NCBI GenBank assembly: GCA_037975125.1
Contig: CM075858.1
Span: 64,113,640-64,177,639 of the forward strand
From: Latrodectus hesperus
Taxonomy: Eukaryota; Arthropoda; Arachnida; Araneae; Theridiidae
Reading direction: 5' to 3'
DNA: 64,000 bases
The notes below the pieces were generated by a model, which saw only the letters and a program-made list of their open reading frames with translations, was not told the origin of the DNA and ran no database searches. This document shows positions 49,640-61,290 of the stretch, in pieces (position 1 is the stretch's first letter; the number at the start of each line of letters is the position of its first letter). The translations under genes and the position numbers were made by a program.

Positions 49640-50600
49640 TTTGTGTACATCATTTCTTTTTTTTTTGGAAGAAAGTAATATTAACTACAAAAATTGCAAT
49701 AATTTGAAGTATCCCAAATTCTTTAAAAGATGAACTGTAAAGGCCTTTGGAGAAGGCTGGAAGTCATCCATTTTATATACAGATTATTTTACATCAATTG
49801 TACATCCATTTTCATGTATAGATTGTTTTACACCCATTGCACATCCATTTGCATGTACGGATTGTTTTACATCCATTGTACATCCATTTGCATGTACGGA
49901 TTGTTTTACATCCATTTGCATGTACCGATTGTTTTACATCCATTGTACATCCATTTGCATGTACCGATTGTTTTACATCCATTGTACATCCATTTGCATG
50001 TACCGATTGTTTTACATCCATTGTACATCCATTTGCATGTACGGATTGTTTTACATCCATAGTACATCCATTTGCATGTACCGATTGTCTTACATCCAAT
50101 GTACATCCATTTGCATGTACCGATTGTTTTACATCCATTTGCAAGTACAGATTGTTTTACACTCGTTGTACATCCATTTGCATGTACAGTGATCACAAAT
50201 AGAATGTATGATTACCTTCAGATTATTCCGTTTCATGAAGGGAGTGATAACGACGGCAAAATTTTCAATAATTATGAGTGTCTAGACTTATAAACGATAA
50301 ACTGTAAAAGCCATCGGTTGATTGAAAACTAAGAAGTTTTAAGGCGATATCACTTGGTAATAAAAGGGAAGAAATGATGGTCTTCAGATTATTCCTTTTT
50401 TTGAAGGAAGTGATATTAGCTCTGCAGACTGCAATATAAGTTGTGTGTTACAACTTATTTAAAAGATGAATAGCAAATGCTATTTTTTGTCTGGAAACTA
50501 TGCAACAAAAAGTGTAGAGCATTCAGTGTGGTTTAAGAATATCAATCTTTTTCTTGAAGAAAGCTATACCAAAATTCACATAATCATCACCAAATTATTA
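49640..50600. repeat. degenerate tandem repeat, unit about 153-166 bp, hosting a minisatellite
   Basis: The block GGAAGAAAGTAATATT at 49667 recurs as GAAGGGAGTGATAA near 50236, GAAGGAAGTGATATT near 50402 and GAAGAAAGCTATACC near 50555. Subtracting the 407-bp minisatellite lying between the first two gives spacings of about 162, 166 and 153. Each unit also shares a TTTAAAAGATGAA / CTGTAAA-like segment. Four old units, one expanded by the 39-bp array. Confidence 0.6.
49782..50188. repeat. 39-bp minisatellite, eleven units
   Basis: Units start with GATTGTTTTACATCCATT and include TGTACATCCATTTGCATG. Starts are at 49782, 49821, 49860, 49899, 49927, 49966, 50005, 50044, 50083, 50122 and 50150: nine 39-bp units and two 28-bp units (49899, 50122). 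The short ones lack 11 bp, explained by slippage between the two ACATCCATT copies inside each unit. Because 39 is a multiple of 3 and the unit lacks stops in several frames, open frames appear on both strands; their 13-residue repeats are not evidence of a protein. Each unit can form a GTACAT/ATGTAC hairpin. Confidence 0.97.
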
Positions 50601-50819
50601 TCTCCAAATTAATCGAATTGTAACATATCAATGGTGTCTCCACCAATATGTAAAATATTATCAAGAAGCTAAGCAGTTTTGAAATATTATTATTTTCTTC
50701 TAGAAAATTGCTGGTTGAACGCTTATATAAAAATACATTCAAGAAATATTTCATAATGATTTGATATTCCTTATGTAAGGATAAATCATTCCTTATAGTC
50801 TTACACTATTGCATATCTG

Positions 50820-51024
50820 TTGTTGTGTTGTTACTTATAACACTTGGACAAGCCAAGCTCACTATGCCGTTGGCTATGCGAATTTAAGTCAATAGGGTGC
50901 GTCTTTCGTTTAACCAGAGCATCGCGAAGGTGAAAGTATGACTTTGCTCTAAACACCTACTATAGATGGCATTGATCTGGAAGGGGAGGAATTTTTCATC
51001 AGATCATTACATCCATGGTAACTG
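50820..51024 (-). mobile_element. tRNA-derived SINE, family C, 5'-truncated
   Basis: A 205-bp minus-strand copy holding the 3' part of family C (the CTTGGACAAGCC block at about 50845-50856 and the CCATGGTAACTGCT block at 51012-51025). The tail is AACAACACAACAA-like. Flanks CTATTGCATATCTG (50806-50819) and CTATTGCATATTTG (51025-51038) differ at one of 14 positions and form the TSD. The tRNA-like head is missing, as expected from incomplete reverse transcription. It also has a short GCCGTTGGCTAT variation near 50868. Confidence 0.88.
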
Positions 51025-51038
51025 CTATTGCATATTTG

Positions 51039-51929
51039 ATCTTTTATAACTTTTTCGTGATATTATCGGACTATAACTCATTTTAGGAAATATGATAATT
51101 GGCCAAACAGGGCTGCAAATTTTGATAATTATTGAGAAGAATAAAGGTATTCAAATTGATACTATGGACAAAGAGCTATCTAGATTTCAATAATCAAATA
51201 TGGCATTCTCCAGGTAGAACAGATACATGTTAGCAACTTTAATTCAAGACCAATCATGGGATATAAACATTGTTTTTAAAACTTGTACAAAAAATATTAA
51301 AACTAAGATTTCTTCATAAGAATACTATTAAGCAGTGCTTTACAGTTTTATAATTTTAATCTGTGATCATTAATAGAATAGACGACACAGTTTTTATTAA
51401 TGAGAAAAGTTATGTGTTGCGTTGATCATTTATTTTATGTGTATAATGGTGTAAATTAAACTCTTTTTGATTATTTTCTTTGAATCTTAGAATGCGCTAG
51501 TATAAACTTGATTTCTCTTTGTCTGAAATACAATCGCTAGTAAGTTATTTTTTGAAATTTTATGTTTGCAAACTGAGAAGTTTAAAAACATACACCTTAA
51601 GAATATATTACTTCTTATTATAAATTACATACTAGAATAATTGTAAAATGAAGCTGTGTTCAAAAATATTTTTCATTCTCAAAAATTTTTAATGTAGAAA
51701 GTATTGTAATAACTATAACATTTAATTAAGTTTCACTGTCCCATTTTTGACAAGTTTAATAAAACTTACTGCAACGCAAGGGATGGACTTGATGCTTCTT
51801 ATATAAAGGAGGGCACCATGTGAGTGTGAAATCTTTTCATTCCAAAAAAGGGTACTGGAAATTTAAAAATTTAGAAAACATCCAGAGATTATATTTAATT
51901 TAAAAATGCAGTCGTAAATTATTTTACGA
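51039..51929. other. AT-rich DNA, nothing recognised
   Basis: No supported feature. Confidence 0.6.
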
Positions 51930-52069
<140 letters not shown>

Positions 52070-52084
52070 TACATATCACGCTTC

Positions 52085-52365
52085 AGTTGTTGTTGTCATG
52101 TGCCAGCTAGGTTGGTATTATGGGGTGCGCTACTCAACTTTTCTAACTGAACATTATTTAGGTGTGGAGTTCAACTTCCTCAGTACACCCATGCCATTGG
52201 TACCCGCTTATAGTGTAGGCAACCATTCACAACCCATTCATATAAGGAAAGGTCAAATACAGGATAGATAGAGAGAGAAAGTACATCCATGCCCGAACTG
52301 GGATCCGGACCCAGGACCTCCCTATCCGCAGTCAGGCATGCTGACCACTCGACAAGTTGGACAGC
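52085..52365 (-). mobile_element. tRNA-derived SINE, family B (AAC-tail type)
   Basis: A 281-bp minus-strand SINE with a perfect 11-bp TSD, TATCACGCTTC, at 52074-52084 and 52366-52376. The head reads TGTCGAGTGGTCAGC on the minus strand, a Leu/Ser-tRNA-like A-box region, followed by a degenerate B box (complement of 52301-52311). The tail is GACAACAACAACT. It matches the copy at 59.3 kb along its whole length and the copy at 24.4 kb only in its 5' half. The 63-codon minus-strand frame here is incidental. Confidence 0.92.
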
Positions 52366-52376
52366 TATCACGCTTC

Positions 52377-53353
52377 TATCATTTGTATTAAATAAGTATA
52401 TTTTTACTTCCTAAAACATTAGTAATTAAAAATTCAATTTCTTCCATTGAAATGAATTTCACGCACAAAATTTTTTATATGAAAGTAAATGACATCTACT
52501 TGAATTATAAACTTTATCATATAGCAACATATACATTAAAATTATAACATCAAAAATAAAATTAATTAAATTCAAAAACAGTTTTATTTATAATTATTCA
52601 CGTTTTTATTGATCATTTATTTCTATTTTAACAGTCTAAGCCTAAATATAAGCAGTCTTCATCAAAGGATAAATATTCACAGAATAACTTTCTTTAGAAA
52701 TACAACTTTCGATTTGAAATAAATTTTTAATAATATCATATTCTTTTCAAAAATATAAAGCCTTTTGGCAACTTGCAGTCATTATTCATCTGAAATGTAA
52801 GAGTAAAGAATAAGTGAGAAAACTCATGCCGCTGCTTTTCAGGAGGAGATTGTATTAACAGAGAAGGATAGAGAACTCCTTTGTTAATTTTAGGAACTAT
52901 TTCGAACTCATCTCTCCTAACGCAACAATATTTCTGAGAAACACTATTTAGTTCCATTGAGTAGTATTTTTATTCTTGAAAGTATTGAAATTTATGCGAG
53001 AGTTTAATGTACAATGGACTCGGGCAAGTATGGATTAAATTATTAGTAAATTTTCTTCGAACAGACAGACCAGACAAATGCAGATTTTAAAATTCATGAA
53101 TAGTTGTGAGGATTTATGGTCGAGCTCTTTTAAAATTTTCGTACCTGAAATCATTTTTAGACGCACTTTGGTGATGAAAATGTATTTGTGTCTCTCTCTA
53201 AGGGGCTGTACATAACTTAACAATTTGTTTATTAGTAAATAAGTTGCTATTACAAAAATGAGCGATATAAATTATTTTCTAATAAATAAAATAAAATCGT
53301 ATGTAAAGTCACTTTGATTTTATGATATATATAGCTATGAAGTATAGCAATAT
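52377..53353. other. AT-rich DNA, nothing recognised
   Basis: No supported feature; frames of 62-73 codons on the minus strand lack recognisable motifs. Confidence 0.55.
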
Positions 53354-55849
<2,496 letters not shown>

Positions 55850-56017
55850 ATTTGTATTTATCTTATACTCTGTGTGTTACATATAATCTATAAGCCTAAG
55901 AAGAACTGAGCAATAGTTGTAGAATTCGACGCTGTATGAAATGTTCAAATAAATGGATAAACTATTTAATTATTGGAAATTTATAATCCATTTGTTGTAA
56001 AACAAATTGAGTTTATG
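55850..56017. repeat. left unit of a degenerate 168-bp tandem duplication
   Basis: This segment is similar (about two thirds identity over the best 57 bp, plus a shared TTGTTGTAA...ACAAAT block) to 59070-59235 on the other side of the LINE. Taking out the LINE and one TSD copy, the two units lie 168 bp apart, so the LINE landed inside a pre-existing tandem duplication. Confidence 0.55.
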
Positions 56018-56039
56018 ACAATTCTATTGAAGACTAAGA

Positions 56040-56300
56040 ATAGACTTCTTCAGAACCGTCCGCCGGTGCCAAAAATGCCAGGACTACTGGCACAAAACTG
56101 AAGACTGTCGATGCAAAAACTCATACTGCGCCAAATGCAGTAAATGCCACGAAACTGGAAAGTGCACATTAATTAAATTTAAGTGCATTAACTGTATCGA
56201 AGCCAACAGAAATGGGGCTGAGTACACCACCGACCATGCTACTTTCGATTACTACTGTTGTTCATATCAAAACTACATAGAGAACACCCACTATCACTAA
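56040..56300 (+). pseudogene. LINE ORF1 (Gag-like) C-terminal fragment, CCHC zinc knuckles
   Basis: An open frame from the 5' truncation point to a TAA at 56298-56300. It contains a full CCHC knuckle, CQKCQDYWHKTEDC (C-x2-C-x4-H-x4-C, from 56067), a second compact CAKCSKCHETGKC and a third CxxC with later His/Cys (CINC ... DYYC). Retroelement Gag proteins use such knuckles to bind the element RNA in the RNP. The N-terminal part is absent because of 5' truncation. It is in the same frame as ORF2, separated only by the TAA. Confidence 0.8.
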
Positions 56301-58469
56301 ATGGCAAACACAGAGACAACCAAAATCATCCAAATTAACTTAATGAGGTCTAGAGCACCTACTGATTTACTACAGGTCATAGCTAATACTCATCATATCA
56401 ATATTTTCATCGTCCTAGTAATTATCCTATTTCACAAGGAAGGGAAAGACAAAAATAACGTAAAATCTTACAGACCCATAACTCTCTTACCCACGATAGG
56501 GAAAGTTCTGGAGAAGATTACTGCAACCAGACTCACCTATTACCTGGAAGCAAATAATCTACTGCACCAAAATCAATTTGGCTTTAGACAGGGTAAATCA
56601 GTAGATAACGCACTTGCAAATTTAAAAAGCAGCATTGAAGCCGCTAAAGCTTCGGCCAAGCACTGTGCTATAATCTCAATAGATATCAAAGGAGCATTCG
56701 ACGCTGCCCCACACCCGTCAATAATCAGGGCTTTAAACAACAAAGGATGCCCTTCAAGTATCAAGAACATCTTAATTAGCAACCTGGAGGATAGAATAGT
56801 GGGTATCACCACCGCAACAGGAGTGGCCACGCACAAACAAACCATTGGTTGTCCGCAAGTCTCGTGTAGCGACCTAATCCTTTGGAATCTCCTGATAGAT
56901 GAACCACTTCACCAGGATTGAACCAATGTAGGAAAAGACATAGATTCAAAATCAACAGTAACATTACAGGCCTTTGCGGATTACTTCACCTTTGTAGTGG
57001 CTGCTAGCAGTGAAAAGAAACTTGGGTTGGTCTCAACCAATGCGCTGAACATCTTTGCTGAGTGGACAGACAGTAACGACCTGGAAATCTCACCAGCAAA
57101 ATTTCAATACCTGATGTTCTCCAAACTACAATGTGGCCCTCAAATCTATTGAAAAGGCATCAAAATTAAAAGAACCAAAAACATCAAATATCTGGGAGTT
57201 TTCTTAGACGAAAAATTCAACTGGTCATACCATATCAAGAAGCAGGGGGCAAAAACCTCAAGAACCCATCAGCAACTTCTGAAGATCACCGGTGCATCTT
57301 GGGGTTTCACGCAAGAACAAAGGAGGGTACTATACACCACAGTAGCGGAGAGGATTGTTGCCCACGGAGCCTCGATCTGGGGAGGAAACCTGAGGGTCAA
57401 AAACAAACTGCTGCTTGACAGTATCCAAAGGAAATTCCTACTCAACATCACAGTGGCGTTTAGAACAACAGAAACTGCAGCGCTCCAAGCCATCACCAAC
57501 ATTCCACCCCTACACATAACCATTAAAGCGGAAGCAGAAATAAAAAATAGAATCTTTAACGCCAGCAAGGAAATCATGGAAGCCAAAATCTCAAAACTTA
57601 CAATTCATCCAGGGAACTTTAGAGTCGACAACATCATAGAAATAAATCAAAACTCAATCCCAGACCAGGAAGCTGACTTACACAACATATACACAGACGG
57701 GTCTAAAATGGATAGTGGAGTTGGAGCAGCTTTTGTTGCAATGAACAATAATAACATCGAAACTATCGGAAAATTTAAACTCGATATGAACTGCACAGTT
57801 TTTCAGGCACAGCTGTATGCAATACAGCAAGCAGTTAAGTGGGCCGAACAACAAGAACAGCATTGTCTTATCTGGTCAGACAGCCAATCTAGCTTGATGG
57901 CACTTTCTAATCCCAAAACAACTAGCCCAATTGCTAGAGACATACAAGACCAACTAAATGCAAGCCAAAACATCAGGCTGAACTGGATTAAAACCCATGT
58001 TAGCCTTGAAGGCAATGAACTTGCAGACAGATTGGCAAAAGAGGCAACGACCCAAGGAGAGACAACAATACTACCTCTTCCCAGATCCCGCTTCAAAAAA
58101 TTTATTAAAGATCAGGCCAAACAGGAATGGCAATCATACTGGGTCAACGCCACAACTGGACGTCTAGTACATAACATCATTCCAAAGATCGGGCTGACCA
58201 AGAAATGTTGGCCCAGACAAATTACACTCTTTGCATCTGGACATGGGTCATTCCCAAGTTACCTCTATAGATTCGGCGCCAAACAGAACGACCACTGTGC
58301 CTGCGGGGATGTTGGAAATCCCTTTCACTACGCCACCAGTTGCCCCTTGACGAGCACCTGGCATTTCAGGATTCCAAGTGAACATTTGGTAACCCAGTGG
58401 TACAGGAATTTAATAAATGATCGTCATGCCAAAGGGAAAGTTATAGCCCTAATGAACTTCTTAATATAA
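56301..58469 (+). pseudogene. LINE ORF2 (EN-RT-RNase H), inactivated
   Basis: A single frame of 723 codons from ATG 56301 to TAA 58469 with two in-frame TGA stops (56919-56921, 57150-57152). Codons 1-37 resemble the start of an apurinic endonuclease (QINLMRSRAPTDLL) and then jump directly to reverse transcriptase (SYRPITLLPTIGKVLEKI), so nearly all of the endonuclease and the first RT part are deleted. RT motif A keeps its Asp (SIDIKGAFD, codon 128). Motif B reads GCPQVSCS instead of GCPQGSCSG. The catalytic pair reads FADY at codons 225-228, with Tyr for the second Asp. RNase H shows YTDGS (Asp 466) but QAQLYAI where the catalytic Glu is expected, then SDSQSS and NELADRLAKEA. A Cys/His tail (CACGD ... 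FHYATSC) closes it. The enzyme would copy element RNA at a nicked target, but this copy cannot. Confidence 0.9.
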
Positions 58470-59056
58470 ATAGGAACTTAATAATGATGAGGGGGAGGAG
58501 GCATCCGATGGAGTGATGCAAACCACTAGTGAAGATGAACTTTAACTCTTCCTATGCTATACCACTTAACGATTTGTGACCTGTGATCAGTGACTGTGCA
58601 CTGATTTTTAAGTGAGTTTCAATTCCCCAATCACACTTATCCTAACAGTGGTTTGGGTTTTCCCGCACAAAGAACTATGGACTGTGCTTCTATTCAATTA
58701 TCCAAGCAAATAATTAATATGAACACTCCTTTCTCTTTTAACTATTACTTATTTATTTTTATTCAAGATTTCTGTTTTTAAAGTGTTTAAACAATTGTTT
58801 CAATTTTCAACTGCACTGAAGTTAATCCTGCAATGTAATTAGCATCTGTACGTATCAAAACATCACAACCTGTATTGTCTACACCTTCCTGTATTCTGCA
58901 AAAGCATTGTTTTAGTTTCAAATTGGAAGGCTTGTGACCTCAAGCAGAAGCGGCTATCCTGTGGTGCAATCTTCTCTTTTCTTTACGACAGTCTCCACCA
59001 AAACTGGTAGAATCCTTTTAGGATTAGGTACAGGGAGTTCTGCTGTTGTAAACTAA
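58470..59056 (+). other. LINE 3' UTR
   Basis: Non-coding, no long frames, ending GTAAACTAA just before the right TSD. TAA-rich tails are common in I-type LINEs. No poly-A tract. Confidence 0.75.
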
Positions 59057-59069
59057 ACAATTCTATTGA

Positions 59070-59235
59070 TATTACACACTGTATTATAGATTATCTACAT
59101 ATCTATAAAGAATTCAGCAATAATTGTTGAACTCAATATTGTGCATAACATTTAAATACATGCATAGATGATCAAACTATCGGAAGTTGTTGTAATAAAC
59201 AAATCAAGAGACAGAGAAACTCAAATAGATATTTA
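59070..59235. repeat. right unit of the degenerate 168-bp tandem duplication
   Basis: Aligns to 55850-56017 from the CTATAA block through CAGCAATAATTGTTGAA to AGTTGTTGTAATAAACAAAT. Interrupted partnership explained by the LINE insertion between the units. Confidence 0.55.
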
Positions 59236-59260
59236 ATAAAGAGAAGAAATTTATAACAGC

Positions 59261-59545
59261 GGGCCGCCCACCCTGTCTAATGGTCAGCGTGCCTGACTAA
59301 GTCTAAGTGAAGTCTTGGGTTCAAATCCCGGTTCGGACATGGATGTACTATCTTTCTCTATTTCACCTGTCTTTGTTCTTTCCTTGTATGAATGGGTTGT
59401 GAATGGTTGCCTACCCTGTAAACGGGTACCTATGGCATGTGTGTACTGAGGAAGTCGGACCAAATTACTGTTTAGTAAGAAAAAAAGAGCAACGCATCCC
59501 ATATTGCCAGCCTAGCAGGCGCAAATTGACAATAACATGAATAAT
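59261..59545 (+). mobile_element. tRNA-derived SINE, family B (AAC/AAT-tail type)
   Basis: Plus-strand copy matching 52.1 kb end to end: head CTGTCTAATGGTCAGCGTGCC, B box GGTTCAAATCC at 59318-59328, body block GTATGAATGGGTTGTGAATGG at 59385, and a GACAATAACATGAATAA-like tail. No confident TSD was found, so ends are approximate. Minus-strand frame at 59284-59502 is incidental. Confidence 0.88.
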
Positions 59546-60899
59546 AGCAGAAATAATTCCTAAATTAACTAAAAGAATAAAATAAAACTTTAAGATCTGC
59601 TTACAGCATAAAGGACATTAGGTCGAAGTGTATATGCTAAAATAATTAACGAAACTTTACTTCTTGCTATGGTACATAAAAAGCAGTTCCTTTCTCAAAG
59701 TCAGCTTATATTCTTGTTTTACTTGAAATATAAATTACCTTAGAGTTAAACATTCTAAATCTAATAATTTCAAAAATATGTCAAGAAACATGAAATTTTT
59801 AAATAGTGAGAGAGAGATTTGAATTGTTAGATAGATTTTGGTACAATCTAGCAAATGTAAAAGTTATTTCATTTAATGAAAATTGAGAAATTGTACCATT
59901 TTTAGACCCTTTAATTTTTTCCCATAAAAATCCCTTTCTTATTTTGATTATAACATCATCAGCAAATACAATTAATAAATCCTCTACAGAAAAACTCATA
60001 AGAATTCTTTTAGTTTTGCGAACAAATATAGTTCATTATTTGACGTCTTGAAGTTAAATTTGAGAATGGAATTAAAGATATTTACAAATTATTGTGAGGG
60101 CTTAAGTCCGTATAAACTTTTCTTTAATTGAAACTTCTTACCGTTGTTATTATCATGTCTTTCTAGTTAATCCCAAATAAATAATTTTTTTCGTTAACCA
60201 CTGATTCTGTTTCTCAGGTATGCTGCAGTTAAAATTGCAAATCTTCAAAATTCTTTTGTAAGTTTCGATTCTAATGAAAAAGATCACCTTTTTACTAGCG
60301 ATGTGCAATCGGTACACTCAGCAACACTGCTTACAGAGGCTGTGTAAAGAGAACTTAGTTCAATTTAGTAACACATTTAATGAGTTCACGACAAGCATAT
60401 TCTTTTGCATTGTTACACATAATTTTTCACACAGAATAGTTTTGAGTTCAAAAAGCTTCTTAATTGGTTCATAAGAAGGATTTTCCTTTTCAGCAAACAA
60501 ACTTCCATAAAACGTAGAAAATAGTTAATCAATGTCTCTCACTGAAGTCACAATTTTGTCACTCTGGTCCCTAGTATCTTTGAATCATGTTCCCAATTTC
60601 TGAACAGTGGAATTAATATTCAATATGCTTCTATTTTTTAGATCCATTTTTCTATTATATTTTTTCCTATAGAAGAAATATTTTGTTCGGCAAAAGTACA
60701 CACTCAACGAAATTTATCCAAAGTATACAATCCATGCTCATTTCAGAATTTATTAGAGGAATATTTGAGTCCCTTGTTCGCAGTTTGGTTCAAAATCACA
60801 AATATATAGTTTACTATTAACACAATAATTCAAGAAAATATTTTCTTTATTATTTTCAATGGACCATTTAATTTCTAAAAATAAACCATGCCCACTTAA
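59546..60899. other. AT-rich DNA, nothing recognised
   Basis: No supported feature; 66-codon frames on either strand have no motif. Confidence 0.55.
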
Positions 60900-61290
60900 T
60901 TCTACTCAAAATTTAATTCTTCATTCACTTGAGGAACGAAGAGTACATTTTCGAAAAATATATAAATCCCATTAGATGCGTTGCTTTTTCTATTTCTACT
61001 ACCGTTCGCTTCCAGTGCATCCCTATGCATACCGAAAGGTATCCGATGAATGACAAACGTCGTGTTAACTAATGGCGACTTGAAAAATGTTGTGGTCGCA
61101 ATGTCCTCCATGTGAAATGATGCCTCTGGAGAGGGCATGCCAAATCGCAGGTCTTTTGCTTGGTCCCTGCTTCTTAATTTTAGATACCCACCCACTTTTG
61201 ATGCCAGAGATGGCGCACTCACTGGGTGGTCCTCTGGATACGGTATCATCATTTTTTAGAGTGTAGTAAAACTTTTTCTTGTTCATTTCT
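60900..61290 (-). other. GC-richer island with an unidentified 116-codon frame
   Basis: The minus-strand frame 61252-60902 begins with ATG ATG and is open for 116 codons in otherwise stop-rich DNA, with mixed composition (for example RSRDQAKDLRFGMPSPEA). A second minus-strand frame (61286-61065) overlaps it. No domain is recognised, no splice sites are obvious and there is no flanking TSD that I could see. It might be an exon, a decayed transposon ORF or a chance frame in GC-richer DNA. Confidence 0.3.

Larger units (their letters stand above)
56031..59056 (+). mobile_element. 5'-truncated, internally deleted I-type LINE
   Basis: A 3,026-bp plus-strand non-LTR retrotransposon bounded by a perfect 13-bp target-site duplication, ACAATTCTATTGA, at 56018-56030 and 59057-59069. 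In order it carries Gag zinc knuckles, the first residues of the endonuclease, most of the reverse transcriptase, an RNase H domain, a C-terminal Cys/His segment and a 3' UTR ending GTAAACTAA. A Gag with CCHC knuckles plus an ORF2 ending in RNase H places it in the I superfamily (I, LOA and relatives). The 5' truncation falls inside gag and the endonuclease is almost wholly deleted, so it is non-autonomous and inactive. Confidence 0.9.

Noticed and set aside
49730..50293. Six overlapping frames of 73-121 codons encoding 13-residue repeats
   Set aside because: They follow from a 39-bp unit (a multiple of three) lacking stops; frames on both strands cannot all be coding and none has a conserved start.
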